From contig NZ_BNBV01000003.1 in the NCBI RefSeq assembly GCF_014656135.1, positions 186,001 to 250,000 of the forward strand: 64,000 nucleotides of DNA, in the 5' to 3' direction. Positions 25,055-33,217 of this stretch are shown in pieces (positions within the stretch are counted from its first letter, which is position 1; the number at the start of each line of letters is the position of its first letter). The position numbers and the translations under genes were made by a program. The DNA comes from Streptomyces thermodiastaticus (lineage in GTDB: Bacteria > Actinomycetota > Actinomycetes > Streptomycetales > Streptomycetaceae). The notes under the pieces are model-generated. The model searched no databases, had not been told where the DNA came from, and was given only the letters and a program-made list of their open reading frames with translations.

Positions 25055-25741
25055 CTACAGCGGAGGGAGAGCCGGGAGAGGGCCGCCGGTCACCGTGAGC
25101 ACCGCTCCGTCACGGCGCCCGGAGAGCCAGCCGAGCAGGTCCGGCCGGCTCCCCGTGACGGTCAGCCGCGGCTCGGCCGCCTCCCGCCCGGTGTGCCATG
25201 TGCGGGTGCCGTCCGTCAGCCGGACCGGGGGGACGTCCGGGTGGCCCGTGAAGCGCTCGGCGAGGAAGCCGATCTCCCGCTCGGTGAACTCGGCGGGCAG
25301 GTCTTCCAGCTCGTATCCGATGCCGAGGTCCACATGGTGCAGCTCGACCTCCACCCAGCGCCGGAACGGCACCCGGGAGGCGGAGTCGGTGACCGAGTTG
25401 CGCAGCTCGACGGTGCGCGACCAGTCCTCGGTCGCGGCCGCCGCCTTCTGGAAGCGGGCCGCGCTCTCGCGCACGTCGGCGAGGTGCACCCGCAGGCTGC
25501 GGGGGGCGTCGCGCTCGATGTCGGCGTCGCGGGCCTCGGCGGACGCATACATCGGGCGGCCCCGCAGCACGTTCACCAGGGCGTCGGCGTTGCGGGCCAG
25601 ATGGGCCAGGACATGGCCCCGGCTCCAGCCCGGCAGCCGTGACTGGTAGGTCACAGCCGCGTTGTCCAGGGTGGCGACCGCGCCGAGCAGCCGGTCGGTG
25701 GCGTGCTGTACAGACGCCAGGTCACGAGCGTGATCCATCAT
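25055..25741 (-). CDS. Maleylpyruvate isomerase family, mycothiol-dependent enzyme
   Basis: A 228-residue DinB/MDMPI-fold protein. The N-terminal four-helix bundle shows the metal-binding histidines in GWSRGHVLAHLARNADAL and RWVEVELHHVDLGIGYE. A smaller C-terminal domain (RTWHTGREAAEPRLTVTGSRPDLLGWLSGRRDG) is typical of mycothiol-dependent maleylpyruvate isomerases. The true substrate is open because no gentisate pathway gene is nearby. Two adjacent ATG codons begin the gene; the first (25741) lies 7 nt after TAGGGT, so the mRNA is leaderless. It is divergent from uvrA. Confidence 0.87.
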   Translation of the reverse strand: MMDHARDLASVQHATDRLLGAVATLDNAAVTYQSRLPGWSRGHVLAHLARNADALVNVLRGRPMYASAEARDADIERDAPRSLRVHLADVRESAARFQKAAAATEDWSRTVELRNSVTDSASRVPFRRWVEVELHHVDLGIGYELEDLPAEFTEREIGFLAERFTGHPDVPPVRLTDGTRTWHTGREAAEPRLTVTGSRPDLLGWLSGRRDGAVLTVTGGPLPALPPL

Positions 25742-25748
25742 GCGCCCG

Positions 25749-25754
25749 ACCCTA
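25749..25754 (-). promoter_or_regulatory. -10 element of leaderless isomerase-like gene promoter
   Basis: Minus-strand TAGGGT, 7 nt before the ATG at 25741. Confidence 0.6.
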
Positions 25755-25799
25755 GCCCCGCCACTCCTTCGGGTGAAGGAGTCGGGCTCCGGCCGTAAA

Positions 25800-25815
25800 T
25801 CGAATACACGTGCTA
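25800..25815 (+). promoter_or_regulatory. Degenerate LexA (SOS) box upstream of uvrA
   Basis: TCGAATACACGTGCTA resembles the actinobacterial SOS box TCGAAC-N4-GTTCGA: 5 of 6 bases match in the left half and 4 of 6 in the right. It touches a -10-like TATAAG/TAAGGT at 25814-25821, a good place for repression of uvrA transcription. The weak right half means binding could be poor. Confidence 0.5.
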
Positions 25816-25975
25816 TAAGGTCGGGGGCGACGTCGGGCATGCTGGAGAGCCGGGAGTTGTTGTGTATCCGGGTGGCTCCGGGCAGCCCACCCGGCGTTGT
25901 CAGTGGCTCCCCCTAGTCTGAAGAAGCACGGGGGCCCCGCCCCTGTCACTTCTCTCAAGAAAGGTGCGGACCGGC

Positions 25976-28900
25976 GTGGCCGACCGTCTCATCGTCCGTG
26001 GCGCGCGCGAGCACAACCTGAAGAACGTCTCGCTCGACCTGCCCCGGGACTCGCTCATCGTCTTCACGGGCCTGTCCGGGTCGGGCAAGTCCTCCCTGGC
26101 GTTCGACACCATCTTCGCCGAGGGCCAGCGGCGCTACGTGGAGTCGCTCTCCTCGTACGCCCGGCAGTTCCTCGGCCAGATGGACAAGCCGGACGTCGAC
26201 TTCATCGAGGGCCTGTCCCCGGCGGTCTCCATCGACCAGAAGTCGACCTCGCGCAACCCCCGCTCGACCGTCGGCACGATCACCGAGGTCTACGACTACC
26301 TGCGCCTGCTCTTCGCACGCATCGGCAAGCCGCACTGCCCCGAGTGCGGCCGCCCGATCTCGCGCCAGTCGCCGCAGGCCATCGTCGACAAGGTGCTTCA
26401 GCTGCCGGAGGGCAGCCGCTTCCAGGTGCTCTCGCCGCTGGTGCGCGAGCGCAAGGGCGAGTTCGCCGACCTCTTCGCCGACCTGCAGGCCAAGGGCTAC
26501 TCCCGCGCCCGCGTGGACGGCGAGACGATCCACCTCTCCGACCCGCCCAGGCTGAAGAAGCAGGAGAAGCACACCATCGAGGTGGTCGTGGACCGCCTCA
26601 CCGTGAAGGACTCCGCCAAGCGCCGCCTGACCGACTCCGTGGAGACCGCCCTCGGCCTGTCCGGCGGCATGGTCGTGCTCGACTTCGTCGACCTCCCCGA
26701 GGACGACCCCGAGCGCGAGCGGATGTACTCCGAGCACCTGTACTGCCCGTACGACGACCTGTCCTTCGAGGAGCTGGAGCCCCGCTCCTTCTCCTTCAAC
26801 TCGCCTTTCGGCGCCTGCCCCGAGTGCACCGGCATCGGCACCCGGATGGAGGTCGACCCGGAGCTGATCGTCCCGGACGTGGAGAAGTCCCTCGACGAGG
26901 GCGCCATCCACCCCTGGTCGCACGGCCACACCAAGGACTACTTCGACCGGCAGATCCACGCCCTGGCCGACGCGCTCGGCTTCCGCACCGACATCCCCTT
27001 CGCCGGGCTGCCCCAGCGCGCCAAGAAGGCCCTGCTGTACGGCCACAAGACGCAGATCGAGATCCGCTACCGCAACCGCTACGGGCGCGAGCGGGTCTAC
27101 CTGGCGTCCTTCGAAGGCGCCGTGAACTTCGTCAAGCGGCGGCACGGCGAGGCCGAGAGCGACGCCAGCCGGGAGCGCTTCGAGGGCTACATGCGCGAGG
27201 TGCCCTGCCCCGCATGCGAGGGCACCCGCCTGAAGCCGGTCGTCCTCGCGGTGACGATCATGGGCAAGTCCATCGCGGAGATCTCCGCGATGTCGATCAG
27301 CGACTGCGCCGAGTTCCTGCGCGGGCTCACGCTCGACGGCCGCGAGAAGAAGATCGCCGAGCGGGTCCTGAAGGAGGTCAACGAGCGCCTGCGGTTCCTG
27401 GTCGACGTCGGCCTGGACTACCTCTCGCTCAACCGCGCCGCCGGCACGCTCTCCGGTGGCGAGGCCCAGCGCATCCGCCTCGCCACCCAGATCGGCTCCG
27501 GCCTGGTCGGTGTGCTGTACGTGCTGGACGAGCCGTCCATCGGCCTGCACCAGCGGGACAACCACCGGCTGATCGAGACCCTGGTCCGGCTGCGTGACAT
27601 GGGCAACACGCTCATCGTCGTCGAGCACGACGAGGACACCATCAAGACCGCCGACTGGATCGTGGACATCGGCCCCGGCGCGGGTGAGCACGGCGGCAAG
27701 GTCGTGCACAGCGGCTCCCTGAAGGAGCTGCTCGCCAACACCGAGTCGCAGACCGGCCAGTACCTCTCGGGCCGCAAGTCCATCCCCCTGCCCGAGGTAC
27801 GCCGCCCGCGCGACCCCGCCCGGCAGCTGACCGTGCACGGCGCCCGCGAGAACAACCTCAAGGACATCGACGTCTCCTTCCCGCTGGGCGTGTTCACCGC
27901 GGTCACCGGTGTCTCCGGCTCCGGCAAGTCGACGCTGGTCAACGACATCCTGTACACCCACCTCGCGCGCGAGCTGAACGGCGCCCGCACCATCCCCGGA
28001 CGGCACACGCGCGTCGAGGGCGACGACCTCGTCGACAAGGTGGTGCACGTCGACCAGTCGCCCATCGGCCGCACCCCGCGGTCCAACCCGGCGACGTACA
28101 CCGGCGTCTTCGACCACATCCGCAAGCTGTTCGCCGAGACCACCGAGGCGAAGGTCCGCGGCTACCTGCCCGGGCGGTTCTCCTTCAACGTCAAGGGCGG
28201 CCGCTGCGAGAACTGCGCCGGCGACGGCACCATCAAGATCGAGATGAACTTCCTCCCGGACGTCTACGTCCCGTGCGAGGTCTGCCACGGCGCCCGGTAC
28301 AACCGGGAGACCCTGGAGGTCCACTACAAGGGCAAGTCCATCGCCGACGTGCTGAACATGCCCATCGACGAGGCCACGGAGTTCTTCGAGGCGGTGCCGG
28401 CCATCTCCCGGCACCTGAAGACGCTCAAGGACGTCGGCCTCGGCTACGTCCGGCTCGGCCAGTCGGCGACCACCCTGTCCGGCGGCGAGGCCCAGCGCGT
28501 CAAGCTCGCGAGCGAGCTGCAGCGCCGCTCCACCGGCCGCACGGTCTACGTGCTGGACGAGCCGACCACCGGTCTGCACTTCGAGGACATCAGCAAGCTG
28601 CTCAAGGTGCTGAACGGCCTGGTCGACAAGGGCAACACGGTCATCGTCATCGAGCACAACCTCGACGTGATCAAGACCGCGGACTGGATCATCGACATGG
28701 GCCCGGAGGGCGGCGCCGGCGGCGGTCTGGTCGTCGCCGAGGGCACCCCCGAGCAGGTCGCCGGTGTCCCGGCCAGCCACACCGGCAAGTTCCTGCGGGA
28801 GATCCTCGGCGCGGACCGGATCAGCGACGCGGAGCCGGTCAAGGCGACGCCGCGCAAGGCCGCCGCCGGCAAGGCGGTGGCGGCGACCGCCGCCCGCAGG

Positions 28901-28987
28901 ACCACCACCGCCCGGAGGCGGGCGAACAACACGGCGAGCAAGAAGAGCGAGCCCGCGAAGAAGATCCCGCGCGCCCGCAAGGCCTGA
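25976..28987 (+). CDS. uvrA: Excinuclease ABC subunit A
   Basis: ATPase that finds bulky DNA lesions and loads UvrB. The 1003-residue protein has two ABC cassettes: Walker [10 protein letters not shown] (about residues 32-40) and GVSGSGKST in the second half, signatures [12 protein letters not shown] and [12 protein letters not shown], and Walker [12 protein letters not shown] and [11 protein letters not shown]. Zinc-binding Cys pairs are CPECG, CPYDD...CPEC and the CENC...CEVC finger. The Lys/Arg/Ala-rich tail of about 45 residues is usual in Streptomyces. I chose GTG 25976 ([16 protein letters not shown]); GTG 25964 is in frame. A LexA-like site lies upstream. Confidence 0.97.
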   Translation: MADRLIVRGAREHNLKNVSLDLPRDSLIVFTGLSGSGKSSLAFDTIFAEGQRRYVESLSSYARQFLGQMDKPDVDFIEGLSPAVSIDQKSTSRNPRSTVGTITEVYDYLRLLFARIGKPHCPECGRPISRQSPQAIVDKVLQLPEGSRFQVLSPLVRERKGEFADLFADLQAKGYSRARVDGETIHLSDPPRLKKQEKHTIEVVVDRLTVKDSAKRRLTDSVETALGLSGGMVVLDFVDLPEDDPERERMYSEHLYCPYDDLSFEELEPRSFSFNSPFGACPECTGIGTRMEVDPELIVPDVEKSLDEGAIHPWSHGHTKDYFDRQIHALADALGFRTDIPFAGLPQRAKKALLYGHKTQIEIRYRNRYGRERVYLASFEGAVNFVKRRHGEAESDASRERFEGYMREVPCPACEGTRLKPVVLAVTIMGKSIAEISAMSISDCAEFLRGLTLDGREKKIAERVLKEVNERLRFLVDVGLDYLSLNRAAGTLSGGEAQRIRLATQIGSGLVGVLYVLDEPSIGLHQRDNHRLIETLVRLRDMGNTLIVVEHDEDTIKTADWIVDIGPGAGEHGGKVVHSGSLKELLANTESQTGQYLSGRKSIPLPEVRRPRDPARQLTVHGARENNLKDIDVSFPLGVFTAVTGVSGSGKSTLVNDILYTHLARELNGARTIPGRHTRVEGDDLVDKVVHVDQSPIGRTPRSNPATYTGVFDHIRKLFAETTEAKVRGYLPGRFSFNVKGGRCENCAGDGTIKIEMNFLPDVYVPCEVCHGARYNRETLEVHYKGKSIADVLNMPIDEATEFFEAVPAISRHLKTLKDVGLGYVRLGQSATTLSGGEAQRVKLASELQRRSTGRTVYVLDEPTTGLHFEDISKLLKVLNGLVDKGNTVIVIEHNLDVIKTADWIIDMGPEGGAGGGLVVAEGTPEQVAGVPASHTGKFLREILGADRISDAEPVKATPRKAAAGKAVAATAARRTTTARRRANNTASKKSEPAKKIPRARKA

Positions 28988-29003
28988 CCCGCATCGCCCG
29001 GAC

Positions 29004-29044
29004 GGCCCTCGGCCCCCGTGGGACCACCACGGGGGCCGAGGGCC
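29004..29044. terminator. uvrA terminator, long perfect hairpin
   Basis: An 18-bp perfect stem (29004-29021 with 29027-29044) and 5-nt loop, 17 bp after the uvrA stop codon. It faces the end of the convergent sugar kinase gene. Confidence 0.8.
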
Positions 29045-29145
29045 GAGGCGTACGGTGCCACCGACAGGGCGACGGCCGGAACCCGCGCCGGGGAGCCGGT
29101 GACCGCGAGCTGGTGCCCCTGGCCGGCTCCGCGACGGGAAGCGCC

Positions 29146-30057
29146 TTACGGCTCGCCGACCTCCGCCGCGTACGGCGGCTGGGCGCCCGCACGGGAACAG
29201 GTGACCGCCGCCGCACGGGCCGCGAACCGCAGCAGCCGCTGCCAGCCGGCCGCGTCCAGCGCCGCCAGCCCCTCGGGGGACAGCGCGTCCTGCGCCGCCA
29301 GACCGTGCAGCAGGGCCGCGTTCACGGTGTCCCCGGCGCCGATCGTGTCCACGACGTCGACCTTCTCGCCCGGCACGGAGTGCTCCGCGCCGTTGCGGGT
29401 GTACGCGGTCAGCCCGTCGCCCCCATGGGTGATCACGACGGCCGACGGCCCCGCGGCCAGCCACTCGGCGGGCGTGCCGCCCAGCCAGCGGGCGTCCTCC
29501 TCGGACAGCTTCAGCAGCGTCACCGACGGCAGCCAGCCGCGGAAACGGGCCCGGTAGGCGTCCGCGTCCGGGATCAGCCCGGGCCGGATGTTCGGGTCCA
29601 GCGCGGTGAACAACCCTTGCGCGGCCACCCGGTGCATCAGCTCCTCGTAGGCGCTCGCGCCCGGCTCCAGCGCCAGCGAACAGGTGCCGAAGGACACCGC
29701 GCGACTCCCGGCGGGCAGCTCGGCGGGCGCGGTGAACAGCCGGTCGGCGGTGCCCTCGACGTAGAAGGAGTACGCGGCCGAGCCGTCGTCCCCGACCGAC
29801 GCCACGGCCAGCGTGGTCGGCTCCGGGCCGCGCTGCACGGCGGAGACGTCGACGCCCGCCCGGCGCAGCCCGTCGAGCAGGGCCTGCCCGAAGGCGTCCT
29901 CGGACGTGCGGGAGCAGAAGGCCGTGGGGGAGCCCAGGCGGCCGAGCGCGACGGCCGTGTTGTACGGGCCGCCGCCGAGCGCCGGTGTCAGGTCCGCGAG
30001 GGGGCCCGGGCCGCGCGGTACCAGGTCGATCAGGGCCTCTCCGGCGACGACGATCAC
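29146..30057 (-). CDS. PfkB-family carbohydrate kinase (fructokinase-like)
   Basis: A 303-residue ribokinase-fold sugar kinase. It opens IVVAGEALIDLVP, has the first PfkB signature GGGPYNTAVALGRLG and the second DTIGAGDTVNAALLHGL with the catalytic Asp. This pattern is closest to fructokinases or 2-keto-3-deoxygluconate kinases; I cannot tell the sugar. Its GTG start overlaps the last 4 bases of the LacI gene (GTGA), with AAAGGAA as ribosome site. Regulator and kinase therefore form one transcript, and the inducer may be the kinase substrate or a related sugar. Confidence 0.88.
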   Translation of the reverse strand: MIVVAGEALIDLVPRGPGPLADLTPALGGGPYNTAVALGRLGSPTAFCSRTSEDAFGQALLDGLRRAGVDVSAVQRGPEPTTLAVASVGDDGSAAYSFYVEGTADRLFTAPAELPAGSRAVSFGTCSLALEPGASAYEELMHRVAAQGLFTALDPNIRPGLIPDADAYRARFRGWLPSVTLLKLSEEDARWLGGTPAEWLAAGPSAVVITHGGDGLTAYTRNGAEHSVPGEKVDVVDTIGAGDTVNAALLHGLAAQDALSPEGLAALDAAGWQRLLRFAARAAAVTCSRAGAQPPYAAEVGEP

Positions 30058-31100
30058 GAGTCGGTTCCTTTCTCGGGCGGCGTGGGACAGCCGCAGGACG
30101 TGCGGTGGACGAAGGAGCAGGGCAGGCGCACGGTCCGGGCCGGCCGGTCCGGCGCGTCGAGACGGTCCAGCAGCAGCCGCACCGCCCCGGCGCCCAGCTC
30201 CCGGCCCGGCTGGGCGATCGCGGTCAGCCCCGGTGTGAACAGGCCGGCCCAGTCGAAGTCGTCGAAGCAGCACAGCGCCATGTCCGCCGGGACGGACAGA
30301 CCGCGCTCGCGCAGGGCGCGCAGCGCGCCGATGGTCATCGCGTTGTTCGCGGTGACCAGTGCCGTCGGCGGCGCGGCCCGCGAGAGCAGCTCCCCGGTGG
30401 CGCGCTCGGCACCGCCGGCCGAGGAGTCGCCGTGGACCACGAGCCGTTCGTCGCAGGCAAGTCCGGCGGCGGCCAGTCCCCGGCGGTAGCCGGCCAGGCG
30501 CTCGGCGGTCGTGCTCCAGCCGGGCAGCCCGGCCACCAGCCCGATCCGCCGGTGCCCGAGGGAGGCGAGATGGCCGACCAGCCGGGCCGTGGGCTGTGTG
30601 CCGTCGGCGCAGATCTGGTCGAAAGCGGGCGCGTCCTGCCCGCCGGTGCCCTCGGGCAGGAGCCGGTCCAGGAACACGGCCGGCAGACGATGCCGCGTCA
30701 GATACGCCACCAGGGCGTCCGGCTGCGCGGAGGGGGCGACGATCACCCCGTCCACGCGCCGCTCGTGCAGCAGCTGGACCACCGTCCGCTCGTGCTCCGG
30801 GTCGTCGTGCGGATCGGCCAGCAGCAGGCTGTAGCCGTGCTCCAGGGCACAGGACTCGACCCCTTGCAGGATCTCGGTGAAGTACGGGTTGCTGATCGCC
30901 GACACCGCCAGCCCGATGGACCGGGTGCGCGAGGTCACCAGGGAGCGGGCGAGGCCGTTGGGCGTGTAGCCGAGCTCCTCCACGGCGTCCAGGACCGCCT
31001 GGCGGGTGTGCGGCAGCACGGGCCGGGTGCCGTTGAGCACGTGCGAGACGGTCGCCACGGAGACTCCTGCGCTCCGTGCGACGTCTGCCATCGTGGGCAT
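30054..31100 (-). CDS. LacI-family transcriptional repressor
   Basis: A 348-residue sugar-responsive repressor. The N-terminal helix-turn-helix and hinge are MADVARSAGVSVATVSHVLNG and LGYTPNGLARSLVTSRTR. The periplasmic-binding-like sensor domain follows (IGLAVSAISNPYFTEILQGVE, VDGVIVAP, HRRIGLVAGLPG, ALVTANNAMTIGALRAL, DFDWAGLFTPGLTAI). ATG 31100 follows GGAGG at 9 nt; ATG 31091 is an alternative. A near-perfect LacI-type operator lies 66 bp upstream, so autoregulation of this regulator-kinase operon is likely. No sugar transporter is encoded nearby. Confidence 0.92.
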   Translation of the reverse strand: MPTMADVARSAGVSVATVSHVLNGTRPVLPHTRQAVLDAVEELGYTPNGLARSLVTSRTRSIGLAVSAISNPYFTEILQGVESCALEHGYSLLLADPHDDPEHERTVVQLLHERRVDGVIVAPSAQPDALVAYLTRHRLPAVFLDRLLPEGTGGQDAPAFDQICADGTQPTARLVGHLASLGHRRIGLVAGLPGWSTTAERLAGYRRGLAAAGLACDERLVVHGDSSAGGAERATGELLSRAAPPTALVTANNAMTIGALRALRERGLSVPADMALCCFDDFDWAGLFTPGLTAIAQPGRELGAGAVRLLLDRLDAPDRPARTVRLPCSFVHRTSCGCPTPPEKGTDS

Positions 31101-31446
31101 CGCGTCCGTCCTCCTCGTGGGCTGCCCTGCCTGCGGCGGGGACCGTATCCCATCGCACCGCCGCGCGTAAACGCTCGCGTAAGCGTTTACGTCCCCAGCG
31201 TACGGCTGCCGCGATCCGCCCCGGACCGTGGCTCGCCGCATCCGCTGCGGCGGCCGGGCACCGCCGGCTGCGGCGGCCCGAACCCGCGGCCACGGCGGTC
31301 CCGGGCCGCGGGCACCGGTGTCCCCCGACCGGCGGACACCGGCGCCCCGGCCCGCCCCGCCCGGCCGGGGAGAGCCCCGCTCCCGGACGACGGAAGCGGG
31401 GTCGGTATCGTCGCCCTGCACAGACCTCGACCAGGGGGAGTTCCAC
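31101..31446. other. Divergent intergenic region, lacI to Rieske gene
   Basis: 346 bp without a gene. Apart from the LacI operator I see only very GC-rich DNA with CGG/CCG runs and a GGGGGAG ribosome site at its right end. Confidence 0.5.
31167..31190. promoter_or_regulatory. LacI-type operator
   Basis: GTAAACGC (31167-31174) and GCGTTTAC (31183-31190) form perfect 8-bp arms. Nested in it is GTAAGCGTTTAC (31179-31190), a 12-bp near-palindrome with the central CG of LacI/GalR sites. It is well placed to control the lacI-kinase operon. Confidence 0.7.
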
Positions 31447-31872
31447 ATGTCCGGCCGTCCGTCCGCGAGCCGCCGTACGATCATCCGAGGCGCGGCCCTC
31501 ACGCCCGTCGCCGGGCTCGGGCTCGCCGCCTGCGGCCCCGACGGCGGTGCCTCGGCCCCCGCGACCCCGACGGCCCCCGTCGACCTCGGCCCGGAGAGCG
31601 CGGTGGCCGAAGGGAGCGCCACGCTGTTCCGCGACCACAACGTGGTCGTCAGCCGGGCCGCGGACGGCACGCTGAAGGCGTTCAGCACCATCTGCACGCA
31701 CGCCGGATGCCCGATCGACAAGCTGGAGGGCACGACCCTGGTCTGCCCCTGCCACGGCAGCCGGTTCGACGCCACCACCGGCAAGGTGGTGCAGTCCCCG
31801 GCCACCGTGCCGCTGGAGCAGGTCCCGGTGCGGGCCAAGGGCGGCAAGCTCATCGCCGGCCCCGGCGCCTGA
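31447..31872 (+). CDS. Rieske [2Fe-2S] protein, Tat/lipoprotein type
   Basis: A 141-residue exported iron-sulfur protein. The signal has twin arginines (Arg9-Arg10, SRRTIIRG) and ends in a lipobox-like LAAC (Cys29), so it is probably exported folded by the Tat system and anchored by lipid. The Rieske ligands are Cys83/His85 (CTHAGC) and Cys100/His103 (CPCHGSRF); Cys88 and Cys102 can form the disulfide of high-potential Rieske proteins. It is an orphan: no cytochrome bc subunits or oxygenase lie nearby. The electron partner is unknown. ATG 31447 follows GGGGGAG. Confidence 0.88.
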   Translation: MSGRPSASRRTIIRGAALTPVAGLGLAACGPDGGASAPATPTAPVDLGPESAVAEGSATLFRDHNVVVSRAADGTLKAFSTICTHAGCPIDKLEGTTLVCPCHGSRFDATTGKVVQSPATVPLEQVPVRAKGGKLIAGPGA

Positions 31873-31908
31873 CCGGGCCGCCCCGCCGAGGCCCCCGGCC
31901 GGCACGGC

Positions 31909-32847
31909 CTACTCCCAGTCCCAGCCGATCCCCACGATCCCCGGCCGCACCCGCGGCTCGACGAGGTGGACCGAGCGGTGCCGTTCGCTCACCGGCAGCT
32001 CCTGCCGCCCGTCGCGCGGCGCGGCGGCCGAGGTCTGGACGAAACGGTGGCAGCGCACGGGGAGCGAGGCGGTGTCGAAGCGCACCAGCAGGGCGTACTG
32101 CCCGCCCGCCGAGGCGAACATCCGCGCGTACTCGTGCGCCACACCGGCCGTGCCGTCCTCGACGCCGTAGCGGAACAGGTACGACTCGCCGGCCCGCAGG
32201 CTGCGGTCGAAGAGCAGTTCGGTGATCAGCAGGCCGGCGGCGTGGTGCCGGTGCACCCGCCCGGTACGGCAGTTCTCCAGCGGCCGCACGGCCATGCGCT
32301 CCGGGGCGCACCCCGGGTCGCCGTGATGCACGGCCACGAAGCGGTCCACTCCGTCGCGCCGGGCCCGCACGATGTGCTGCGACTCGGCGCCGACGAGGGT
32401 GCCCGACGGCCCGATCCGCACCCGTTCGTGGTGCCCGAGCGTCCGCACTCCGCCGTCGTCCGGCACGCCCAGCCCGGCCAGCACCTCGCGCAGCACCGCG
32501 GAGGCCGTGACCAGCGAGCGGTACGAGCGCGTGGCGGCGCGCCGGCCGGCCGGGTCCCCGGTCAGCAGCCGGATCAGCGACTCCTCGGGCAGCCGCAGGA
32601 TCTCCTCCAGGGCCCGCACGGCGCGCAGCGACTCCGGGCGCCGCGGACGCCGGGCCCCCTGCTGCCAGTAGCTCAGACTGGTCACGCCGACCCGGACCCC
32701 ACGGCGGGCCAGATGGTGCTGCACACGCTGCAGCGGCAGCCCCCGGGCGGCGATCGCGGCGCGCAGCGCCACATGGAACGGACCGTTCCGCAGGGCCGTG
32801 TCCAGCTCCGTGCGGGCGCTTGCCGGCTGCTGAGGGGCGTCCTGCAT
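31909..32847 (-). CDS. Uncharacterised protein with possible N-terminal helix-turn-helix
   Basis: A 312-residue soluble protein. Residues about 20-85 (FHVALRAAIAARGLPLQRVQHHLARRGVRVGVTSLSYWQQGARRP) read like an XRE-type helix-turn-helix in which the recognition helix would be TSLSYWQQG. The rest, about 200 residues, is ordered and rich in beta-strand patterns with several His, Cys and Trp, and matches no domain I know. It ends GIVGIGWDWE. ATG 32847 follows GAAAGG. It is divergent from uvrC and convergent with the Rieske gene. A regulatory role is inferred only from the N-terminal part. Confidence 0.7.
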   Translation of the reverse strand: MQDAPQQPASARTELDTALRNGPFHVALRAAIAARGLPLQRVQHHLARRGVRVGVTSLSYWQQGARRPRRPESLRAVRALEEILRLPEESLIRLLTGDPAGRRAATRSYRSLVTASAVLREVLAGLGVPDDGGVRTLGHHERVRIGPSGTLVGAESQHIVRARRDGVDRFVAVHHGDPGCAPERMAVRPLENCRTGRVHRHHAAGLLITELLFDRSLRAGESYLFRYGVEDGTAGVAHEYARMFASAGGQYALLVRFDTASLPVRCHRFVQTSAAAPRDGRQELPVSERHRSVHLVEPRVRPGIVGIGWDWE

Positions 32848-33120
32848 GCGCGGGCCTTTCGAGGAGGGTGCGGCGGCCGGACGGACCGGACGCACGGGGC
32901 CCGTCCGTCCCACGGCCCCGGCGTTGCGGGCATTGATAGCGCGCCCGCCGCGGTGCGACAACACCCCGGGGCGCACCCGTGGCGCACCCGTGACCGGTCC
33001 GGCACCCCGGCGGTCCGGCCCCGGCCCGCCGGTCACAGGGGGCCGCGCACCCCCGGCGAGGACGGCGTCCCGCGCGGTGTCCGCAGGCCCGGCCCGGGGG
33101 TGTTGTCGCACCGCACACGC

Positions 33121-33189
33121 GTCGTCCACGGGCCCGCCCCGGTGCCGTCCACAGGCCCGGCCCGGCGTCGTCCACAGGCCCGCCCCGGT
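33121..33189. repeat. Three 23-bp tandem repeats before uvrC
   Basis: Units at 33121, 33144 and 33167 share the core GTCCACAGGCCCG with few changes. The array ends 15 bp before the uvrC -10 element, so it lies over the -35 and upstream promoter region. Confidence 0.75.
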
Positions 33190-33204
33190 GTCAGTGACCG
33201 CCAG

Positions 33205-33210
33205 TAGGGT
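33205..33210 (+). promoter_or_regulatory. -10 element of leaderless uvrC promoter
   Basis: TAGGGT is 7 nt before the uvrC ATG. Confidence 0.65.
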
Positions 33211-33217
33211 GTGAGAC

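Larger units (their letters stand above)
32848..33217. other. Intergenic region upstream of uvrC
   Basis: 370 bp without a convincing gene. It holds the 3 x 23-bp tandem repeat (33121-33189) and the uvrC -10 element. No LexA box was seen. Confidence 0.5.

Noticed and set aside
25955..29464. Long minus-strand open frame (about 1170 codons) opposite uvrA
   Set aside because: Same GC artefact; uvrA on the plus strand has all expected motifs.
31850..33175. Alternative minus-strand frame overlapping the 31.9-kb protein
   Set aside because: Low-complexity Arg/Gly translation; the other frame has an ordered sequence and a ribosome site.
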